Origin: JANQKX01 sp039028695
Lineage (GTDB): Bacteria; Pseudomonadota; Alphaproteobacteria; Kiloniellales; Kiloniellaceae
Assembly: GCA_039028695.1 (NCBI GenBank)
Contig: JBCCHN010000170.1
Span: 1 to 10,155, forward strand
DNA: 10,155 nucleotides
Reading direction: 5' to 3'
Part shown: piece after piece, positions 1-5,606 of the stretch
Layout of the letters: every line of letters begins with the position of its first letter
Numbering within the stretch: the stretch's first letter is position 1
Position numbers and translations under genes: made by a program
Notes under the pieces: generated by a model
Told to the model about the DNA's origin: nothing
The model's database searches: none
What the model saw: only the letters and a program-made list of their open reading frames with translations

Positions 1-1989
1 ATAGCCGCCGCCTTCAGGGTCACGGACATGGCGTTTTTGCATTACCGCGATGGCGCTTTTTTGATCCAGCGCGCCACACAACGGGCGGGTCAAACCCCGG
101 CCTGGGATATGTTATTGAGCTTTACCGCCTCGGCGGACGAACCCATTTCGGGCGGTCGGCACAAAGTTCTGGGCAGCAAAGCCCTGTTCGTCCCGCCCCA
201 GACCAGCACCATTGCCTCTCACCTGCCCAAAGCCGTCGGCGCTGCCTATAGCATCGGCCTTGCCAAGCGGATGCAGCCGGAAGATCAGGTCCTGCCGACT
301 GATAGCGTTATTGTCTGCAGCTTCGGCGATGCATCGGTCAACCACTCCACGGCGCAGGGCGCGTTCAATACCGCGGCCTGGGCCGCTTATCAGGGGAGCC
401 CCCTGCCCCTGGTCTTTATCTGCGAAGACAACGGCATCGGGATTTCCACCAAGACACCCGGTGGCTGGATTAAGGCGAACTTCGCCGCCCGGCCCGGCCT
501 GACCTATATGGCCTGCAACGGATTGGATATCGCCGAAACATACAAGGTCGCGCGTCAGGCAGCAGAGGTAGCGCGACGCCAGCGCCAACCGGTGTTTTTG
601 CACATGAACTGCGTGCGGCTTTATGGCCATGCCGGATCAGATGTTCAGACTGCCTATATTTCCAAAGCTCAGATGGAAGGGGATGAAGCCAACGACCCCC
701 TCTTGCATAGTGCCAGCCGACTGATCGGCGAGAACATTCTGACCGCGGAAGAAGTTCTGGAGATCTATGAAACCACGGGCGCCCGAACCGAGCGGATTGC
801 CGTCGAGGCAGCCAAGCGGCCCAAGCTTCAATCCGCTGAGGCGGTAGCCGCCAGCCTCGTTCCGCCGAAAAAGAGCCGCAGCCCGGGCAATGGACCATCG
901 CAAGACGAGCGGCATAAGGCCTTTGGGCAAGATGCCACCAATATGGAAACTCCCCAGCACATGGCCCGCCTGATCAACTGGGCCCTGACGGACCTGATGC
1001 TGGAGCACAAGCAGATTATTCTGGCCGGCGAAGACATCGGGCCTAAGGGCGGGGTTTATAATGTCACGGCTAAGCTGTCGGCCCGGTTTGGCTCCCATCG
1101 GGTGATCAACACTCTTTTAGACGAGCAATCGATTTTGGGCCTTTCCATCGGCCTGGCCCACAACGGCTTCCTGCCTATTCCGGAGATACAGTTTTTGGCC
1201 TACCTGCATAATGCGGAGGATCAATTGCGCGGAGAGGCCTCGACCATAAGCTTTTTCTCCCGCGGTCAGTATAGCAACCCAATGATTATTCGCATCGCCG
1301 GGCTTGGCTATCAACGGGGCTTTGGCGGGCACTTTCATAACGACAACAGCTTGGCGGTGATCCGCGATATCCCAGGCATTGTGATCGCCTGCCCCAGTAA
1401 TGGGGCCGATGCGGTGGCCATGCTGCGGGAGTGCGTGCGCTTGGCCCATGAAGAGCAAAGGGTGGTGGTCTTCATCGAACCGATCGCGCGCTATATGACC
1501 CGCGATCTGCACGAGGACAAGGATGGCCTTTGGACCTTTCCCTATCTGCCGCCCGGACAGGATCCGGGCATCCGCCTGGGCGAACCGGGTGTTTTCGGCA
1601 GCGGAACGGACCTGGCAATCGTGACCTACGGCAATGGCTACTACCTCTCACGGCAAGCCGAAAAGATCTTGGGGGAGCAGCACAAAGTCCAAGCGCGACT
1701 TGTGGATTTAAGATGGCTAGCTCCCTTGGCCCCCGAAAAGATCCTAGAGGCCATATCGCCCTGTCCCCGTTTATTGGTCGTTGACGAATGCCGCATCACT
1801 GGGTCTCAAAGCGAAGGCTTGATGGCTCTCTTTCAGGAAAGGTGCCCGGATAAAATCGTCCATCGCCTGGCGGCCACGGATTGTTTCATTCCCTTGGGGC
1901 CGGCGGCCACGGCCACTCTGCCAAGCCGAGACTCAATCGTTGCGGCGACGCTGGACTTGCTGCGCGCCCCGGCTGGCCAAAGGGCCTAG
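1..1989 (+). CDS. Fused alpha-beta E1 subunit of a 2-oxoacid dehydrogenase (5' end outside window)
   Basis: Thiamine-diphosphate-dependent E1, which decarboxylates a 2-oxoacid and passes the acyl group to an acceptor. The frame is open from base 1. The first Met (base 28) falls inside the E1-alpha fold, and roughly 70 N-terminal residues typical of the family are missing, so the gene begins upstream. Counting from that Met: the alpha part has SHLPKAVGAA (64-73), a cofactor motif reading GDA at 100-102 instead of GDG with its Asn at 135 (EDN), and RLYGHAGSD (197-205). A linker lies near 268-305. The beta part has GEDIGPKGGVYN (334-345), the catalytic Glu in LLDEQ (363-367), and FIEPIARY (482-489). 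Alpha-beta fusions of this kind are known among branched-chain 2-oxoacid dehydrogenases, but the substrate cannot be read here. The acyltransferase gene follows after 8 bases, so they are probably co-transcribed. Family is secure; substrate and acceptor are unknown. Confidence 0.9.
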   Translation: MAAAFRVTDMAFLHYRDGAFLIQRATQRAGQTPAWDMLLSFTASADEPISGGRHKVLGSKALFVPPQTSTIASHLPKAVGAAYSIGLAKRMQPEDQVLPTDSVIVCSFGDASVNHSTAQGAFNTAAWAAYQGSPLPLVFICEDNGIGISTKTPGGWIKANFAARPGLTYMACNGLDIAETYKVARQAAEVARRQRQPVFLHMNCVRLYGHAGSDVQTAYISKAQMEGDEANDPLLHSASRLIGENILTAEEVLEIYETTGARTERIAVEAAKRPKLQSAEAVAASLVPPKKSRSPGNGPSQDERHKAFGQDATNMETPQHMARLINWALTDLMLEHKQIILAGEDIGPKGGVYNVTAKLSARFGSHRVINTLLDEQSILGLSIGLAHNGFLPIPEIQFLAYLHNAEDQLRGEASTISFFSRGQYSNPMIIRIAGLGYQRGFGGHFHNDNSLAVIRDIPGIVIACPSNGADAVAMLRECVRLAHEEQRVVVFIEPIARYMTRDLHEDKDGLWTFPYLPPGQDPGIRLGEPGVFGSGTDLAIVTYGNGYYLSRQAEKILGEQHKVQARLVDLRWLAPLAPEKILEAISPCPRLLVVDECRITGSQSEGLMALFQERCPDKIVHRLAATDCFIPLGPAATATLPSRDSIVAATLDLLRAPAGQRA

Positions 1990-1992
1990 GAG
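1988..1992 (+). promoter_or_regulatory. Ribosome binding site fixing the acyltransferase start
   Basis: AGGAG overlaps the E1 stop codon (1987-1989) and sits 5 bases before ATG 1998. The same frame is open further upstream, from an ATG at 1881, but that stretch lies inside the E1 coding sequence, so 1998 is the likely start. The overlap with the E1 stop suggests translational coupling. Confidence 0.75.
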
Positions 1993-1997
1993 ACGAA

Positions 1998-3047
1998 ATG
2001 GCGAGTACCCGCAAAACCGCCGTTGTCGTCTGCCCGGGCCGGGGCACCTATGGAAAGGGGGAACTAGGTTATCTGGCCCGCCATCACAGTCATCAAAAAG
2101 AGCTGATGCAGATGGTGGACGGCTACCGGCGGGAGCAGGATCAGCCGACGATCAGCGACTTAGATCAAGCGCCAAACTATAGCCTTAACCTGCAGGGCCG
2201 GGGCGATCACGCGTCCCCGTTAATCTTCACCTGTGCCTATGCAGACTTTTTGGCCATCGACCAAGACGAGATCGAGGTGGTGGCCGTCACCGGGAATTCC
2301 ATGGGCTGGTATATTGCGCTGGCTTGTGCCGGCGCCACCTCGCCGAAAGCGGCCCTGCACATCGTCAATACCATGGGCCGGCTCATGCAGGATGAGGCGC
2401 CGGGCGGCCAGCTCATCTACCCCGTCACAGACGACAATTGGCAAGCGGTTCCGGGACGGCGTGAACAGCTGACGGAACTGGTGGCCTTTTTGAACGGCAA
2501 GTCGGACCATGAGCTATACCTCTCCATTGACCTAGGCGGCTTCCTGGTTTTTGCCGGCAACAACGCGGCCATTGGGGCGATGCAAAAGATCCTTCCCACG
2601 GAACAAGACCGCTTTCCCATGGTGCTGGCCAACCATGCGGCCTTTCACTGCCCCCTTCAGGCGCCCATCGCTCAAAAAGCACGGCACACTCTGGAGCCGG
2701 AGCTGATCCATTCCCCTAAGGTCCCTCTCATCGACGGACGGGGCCGGATTTGGTTTCCCCACGCCACATCACCGGCGAGCCTTTGGCGCTACACCTTGGA
2801 TGCCCAGGTGGTGGCCCCCTATGACTTCACCCGGGCGGTTCAGGTCGCTGTGCGAGAATTCGTACCGGATCACGTAATCGTGTTGGGACCCGGCAGCAGT
2901 CTGGGTGCACCGGTGGCGCAAAGCCTGATCGATATCTCATGGCGCGGAATGACCAGTAAAGAGACCTTTCAAAAACGCCAGAAAAAGGCGCCCTTCTTGA
3001 TTTCTATGGGATTTCACGACCAACGAAGCGCGGTCGTGCAGAATTAG
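1998..3047 (+). CDS. FabD-like acyltransferase, probably not malonyl-specific
   Basis: A 349-residue acyltransferase of the malonyl-CoA:ACP transacylase fold. The nucleophile elbow is GNSMGW with Ser101, where FabD has GHSLGE. The catalytic His is H217 in NHAAFHCPL. A GPGSSLG stretch (297-303) matches the FabD GPG segment near the C-terminus. In FabD the arginine that binds the malonyl carboxylate lies 25 residues after the Ser. Here that position is Met126 (NTMGRLMQ), with an Arg only two residues further on. By eye, the FabD Gln250 position reads Asp276. Loss of the carboxylate clamp suggests a monocarboxylic acyl substrate, though that is inference. Placement directly behind an E1 gene suggests that the two share an acyl group, with an ACP or CoA as acceptor. 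The start at 1998 is set by the AGGAG at 1988. It is somewhat longer than FabD (about 310). Fold is confident; substrate is open. Confidence 0.82.
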   Translation: MASTRKTAVVVCPGRGTYGKGELGYLARHHSHQKELMQMVDGYRREQDQPTISDLDQAPNYSLNLQGRGDHASPLIFTCAYADFLAIDQDEIEVVAVTGNSMGWYIALACAGATSPKAALHIVNTMGRLMQDEAPGGQLIYPVTDDNWQAVPGRREQLTELVAFLNGKSDHELYLSIDLGGFLVFAGNNAAIGAMQKILPTEQDRFPMVLANHAAFHCPLQAPIAQKARHTLEPELIHSPKVPLIDGRGRIWFPHATSPASLWRYTLDAQVVAPYDFTRAVQVAVREFVPDHVIVLGPGSSLGAPVAQSLIDISWRGMTSKETFQKRQKKAPFLISMGFHDQRSAVVQN

Positions 3048-3371
3048 ACCTGGTAGTGAAAAGACCTACGTGACTTCATCGCCATCCCTTGAGGATTACT
3101 TTTTTGTAGCCCAAGCGTGCATGGCATTCTCCAATTTTACCTTTAATAGTGGACGTATTGCCGCATTCACGCTTGAATTAGGAGTTTATATTTTGCTAAA
3201 ATGTCCCGGAGTTTGAGCGAAATGGGTACTGGAATCAGATAGTAACGAAATCGGATTTTCTAAAGTATTTGGTATTTTGAAGGTGTCACTGTAGCTTACC
3301 CAGGTATTTTGTTGATTTGAATAGGCTTTTGGCAGTTTTGCTATTAGCTAGAACCGAATTAAGGGCCCCAC
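3048..3371. other. AT-rich intergenic region between the acyltransferase and wecA-like genes
   Basis: A 324-base gap, clearly richer in A+T than the genes beside it. It contains a very weak terminator-like site, ATCC/GGAT (3084-3096) followed by six T (3100-3105), with only a 4-bp stem. The 9-bp sequence GGTATTTTG occurs at 3271-3279 and again at 3303-3311, 32 bases apart, with a related GTATTT at 3265. No open frame here has both a credible length and a ribosome binding site. The gap suggests that the gene at 3372 has its own promoter, but I cannot pick convincing -35/-10 boxes. Confidence 0.5.
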
Positions 3372-5036
3372 ATGACGGTATTCCTCGGACTGGTCATCGG
3401 CCTGTTTGTGACAATGGCCTTGATCCCGGCCCTGGTACGGTTTTCGGGAAACCTACAGCTATTGGATCATCCCAACGACCGGAAGGTTCACAGCGAGCCG
3501 ATCCCCAGGATTGGCGGGATCGCGGTATTTGTTGGCACGATCCTGCCCTTGATGCTGTCGGTCCTTTCTGATCAGGCGGTGCAGTTTTACATCATGGGGG
3601 CCTTGCTGATTGTTCTGTTCGGGGCCTTGGATGACCGTTTTGACATAAATTTCAAATGGAAATTCTTGGGGCAATCAGTCGCCGTTGTCGTTGCCATGTC
3701 CTATGGGGTGCGGATCGAAAGCCTGCCCTTCTTTGGACTTGGGCCGTTACCCGATTGGGTCTCGCTACCGCTCACCTTTGTTTTCATTCTTGGCGTTACC
3801 AATGCCATTAATCTGTCCGACGGCCTGGACGGACTTGCCGGCGGTACCTCGCTAATTAGTTTGGGCTGCATCGCCGCATTGGCCTATGCAGCCGGCGGCT
3901 TTCCGGTCGCTCTCGCGGCAGCGGCCTTAATCGGCGCGATTCTTGGGTTTTTGCGCTTTAACACCCATCCGGCGGTCATTTTCCTGGGGGACGCCGGCAG
4001 CCAGTTCTTGGGATTTTCCTTGGCGGTGCTGTCGCTGACTCTTGTCAATGACATCAACTCCGCCTTGAACCCGCTTTTCCCGGTCCTCCTCATGGGGCTG
4101 CCGCTGATGGACACTCTCTCGGTCGTGGTGTTGCGCCTTAAAAATCGCGGGTCGCCTTTCAAAGCGGACAAAAATCATTTTCACCACCGCCTCTTAGGCA
4201 TCGGCATGCGCCACTATGAGGCGGTATCCACCGCCTATTTCTTGCAGGTGGTAATCATCGGCTTGGCCTTTTTGACCCGCTATCAGTCAGATGCCTTGGT
4301 TATCCTGCTCTTTTTGGGGCTTTTCGCGGGCATATTCGGCGGCCTTTCATTTCTCGAAAAAACCGGCTGGCGCCTTCATCCCGAGCTTGAGGGGCAAGCC
4401 CGCACGATTGAGGGCGGTGCCAGCAGCAGTTCCTTCGGGCTCGAGCGTCGGAACCAATGGCTAAGGCGCGTTTCCTGGTTGCCGAACCGCTCCGTCCAAA
4501 CTGTCCAATATGGCATTTCGTTTTTTTTGATCGCCGGAGCCGTTTGCACCAGCGCACCGGATCGAGAAATTCCGATGGTTGCTGCCCTAACCGTGGTGAT
4601 TATGGTCGCCGCTCATTTTCTCTTGCACAATTGGACCGGCATTTTCACCCGCTTGGGTGTCTATGTCCTGGGTATCTTTGTGGTTTTTCTCCTGGCGCCC
4701 CTCACCGAGGCGAACCCGGCATTGGACTGGGCTGTGAATGCCTTTTTCCTGCTTTTGACCGTGATTCTGGCATTGGCAATCCGCCTGACCCGCCGCGAGA
4801 CTTTTCAGATCACGCCCCAGGACCTGCTGATGCTGTTGATCGTATTGGCCGTCCCACTTCTGCCCCTTGGCGGTTTTTTTCAGTATCCCATTGGATCACT
4901 GGTTCTTCGAGCCGCAGTGGTCTTTTATGCATGCGAATATATTCTAAATAGAGGGGATTTTTCATATCGCCTCTTGCGCCTTTCCGCTATCGGCGGACTG
5001 TGCGTCATGGCCGCTAAGGGCATCCTAATCCTTTAG
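3372..5036 (+). CDS. WecA/MraY-family polyprenyl-phosphate sugar-1-phosphate transferase with an extra C-terminal membrane domain
   Basis: A 554-residue integral membrane enzyme that transfers a HexNAc-1-phosphate (or similar) from a UDP-sugar to undecaprenyl phosphate, the first step of O-antigen, teichoic acid or exopolysaccharide synthesis. Family motifs occur in order: PNDRKVHSEPIPRIGG (34-49), DDRFD (87-91), the metal/catalytic NAINLSDGLDGLAGG (144-158), FLGDAGSQFLGF (204-215), and the cytoplasmic NHFHHR (268-273), which fits WecA/TagO better than MraY. The catalytic core ends near 330, the usual length for this family. Residues 340-375 are a polar Ser/Arg-rich connector. Residues 376-554 add about six or seven hydrophobic segments that I cannot assign. 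The start is supported by AAGGG (3361-3365) 6 bases before ATG. The sugar specificity cannot be read. The neighbouring secreted glycan-binding protein and AsnB homologue fit a surface polysaccharide locus. Confidence 0.88.
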   Translation: MTVFLGLVIGLFVTMALIPALVRFSGNLQLLDHPNDRKVHSEPIPRIGGIAVFVGTILPLMLSVLSDQAVQFYIMGALLIVLFGALDDRFDINFKWKFLGQSVAVVVAMSYGVRIESLPFFGLGPLPDWVSLPLTFVFILGVTNAINLSDGLDGLAGGTSLISLGCIAALAYAAGGFPVALAAAALIGAILGFLRFNTHPAVIFLGDAGSQFLGFSLAVLSLTLVNDINSALNPLFPVLLMGLPLMDTLSVVVLRLKNRGSPFKADKNHFHHRLLGIGMRHYEAVSTAYFLQVVIIGLAFLTRYQSDALVILLFLGLFAGIFGGLSFLEKTGWRLHPELEGQARTIEGGASSSSFGLERRNQWLRRVSWLPNRSVQTVQYGISFFLIAGAVCTSAPDREIPMVAALTVVIMVAAHFLLHNWTGIFTRLGVYVLGIFVVFLLAPLTEANPALDWAVNAFFLLLTVILALAIRLTRRETFQITPQDLLMLLIVLAVPLLPLGGFFQYPIGSLVLRAAVVFYACEYILNRGDFSYRLLRLSAIGGLCVMAAKGILIL

Positions 5037-5098
5037 CTTCAGCCTTTCTCCGGGCTCATCTTTCTAAAAAAAATTCTATTCTTCATATTCCCGCTATC

Positions 5099-5156
5099 GG
5101 ACCTGAGCGAAAATGCCACCTTCGAGGTCCAGGAATTGTGGCGCAGCGCCCCAATT
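5099..5156. repeat. Pair of adjacent palindromes, possible intergenic repeat element
   Basis: The first inverted repeat is GGACCT (5099-5104) with AGGTCC (5125-5130). Inside it CGAA (5108-5111) pairs with TTCG (5121-5124), giving a 10-bp stem with a 3-base bulge. Three bases later comes a near-perfect palindrome at 5134-5156: AATTG/CAATT outer arms, one T-C mismatch, then GGCG-CAG-CGCC. Two stems side by side in a gap between genes resemble REP-type repeats or a structured RNA. Only one copy is seen in this window, so the repeat status is unproven. Confidence 0.45.
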
Positions 5157-5196
5157 GGTCTCCACGCAGCGATTAATTAACGATTTCATAACCTTA

Positions 5197-5224
5197 AAAA
5201 CACCTGGCTCTGGAGCACCCAGGT
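5197..5224 (-). terminator. Terminator-like hairpin on the minus strand
   Basis: ACCTGG (5202-5207) and CCAGGT (5219-5224) form a 6-bp stem with an 11-base loop in which GCTC and GAGC may also pair. Read on the minus strand, the hairpin is followed by G and then five T. No gene on the minus strand lies just upstream, so it would end only a small RNA or antisense transcript. It may simply be another palindrome of this gap. Confidence 0.3.
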
Positions 5225-5469
5225 CAAAGAGCTAAATAAGCATTCACTCAGAAAAATCAGTGGGTCAACGGCAAAGCCTCCTTGACGACTAATGTTAATT
5301 ACCATTTCAACGCCATTTTTCATCAAATCCATATCTGCCACATTTCAGACATATTTCGAAAAAAATCAATGACTTAACGATACATTAGCGAACTCTCACT
5401 AAACTCATTTCCATCGATAAAAACCGGATGTTGCGATTGTCAAACGCTCGCGATGCCCAACCCTCGGCC

Positions 5470-5511
5470 GGCTGAAGATCTGAAGCCAAGAAGGAAAAAA
5501 AATCTTCGGCC
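5470..5511 (+). repeat. Inverted repeat in the leader of the beta-helix gene
   Basis: GGCTGAAGAT (5470-5479) and ATCTTCGGCC (5502-5511) pair over 10 bp, with one G-U if transcribed. The 22-base loop is purine-rich and ends in a run of seven A. It lies about 95 bases before the GTG start at 5607, so it could be an operator or a fold in the 5' leader. No known riboswitch consensus is recognised. Confidence 0.4.
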
Positions 5512-5594
5512 CTGGGCAGGCACCAAAGTCAAAGGCTGTTTTCGCAATTCCCAATCAACCGGTTTGGCTGGGAAAGCCGTTAGGAAAATCAGGT

Positions 5595-5599
5595 AGGAG
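5595..5599 (+). promoter_or_regulatory. Ribosome binding site for a GTG start
   Basis: AGGAG with 7 bases before GTG at 5607. It decides the start: the signal peptide begins at this GTG, and the next in-frame ATG (5697) would remove the whole signal peptide. Confidence 0.8.
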
Positions 5600-5606
5600 T
5601 TTAGCC

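Larger units (their letters stand above)
5037..5606. other. Structured intergenic region upstream of the beta-helix gene
   Basis: A 570-base gap with no convincing gene. It divides into three parts. Bases 5037-5098 have only a 4-bp stem (5041-5056), too weak to call a terminator for the gene before. Bases 5099-5224 carry three inverted repeats. Bases 5225-5606 are AT-rich at first and hold a fourth inverted repeat at 5470-5511, then the ribosome binding site of the next gene. On the minus strand two short open frames (5332-5186 and 5189-5094) overlap as ATGA. They lack a properly spaced ribosome binding site and their sequence is partly imposed by the palindromes. Promoter elements for the gene at 5607 should be here, but none is clear enough to call. 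Confidence 0.5.

Noticed and set aside
112..630. Long minus-strand open frame of 172 codons inside the E1 gene
   Set aside because: It is the antisense shadow of a strongly conserved coding region, with no ribosome binding site and no recognisable protein.
1881..1997. In-frame extension of the acyltransferase upstream of ATG 1998
   Set aside because: It overlaps E1 coding sequence, its translation does not look like the acyltransferase family, and a good AGGAG sits just before 1998.
3121..3216. A 31-codon plus-strand frame in the gap between the acyltransferase and wecA-like genes
   Set aside because: No ribosome binding site, very short, and no recognisable sequence.
3312..3347. Promoter-like boxes (TTGATT and TATTAG) before the wecA-like gene
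   Set aside because: Spacing is about 24 bases, outside the normal range, and the boxes are expected by chance in AT-rich DNA.
5041..5062. Possible terminator after the wecA-like gene (AGCC/GGCT stem)
   Set aside because: The stem is only 4-5 bp and is followed by a broken pyrimidine stretch, too weak to call.
5283..5311. TTGACG as a -35 box for the beta-helix gene
   Set aside because: No acceptable -10 box at 16-18 bases, and the site is over 290 bases from the start codon.
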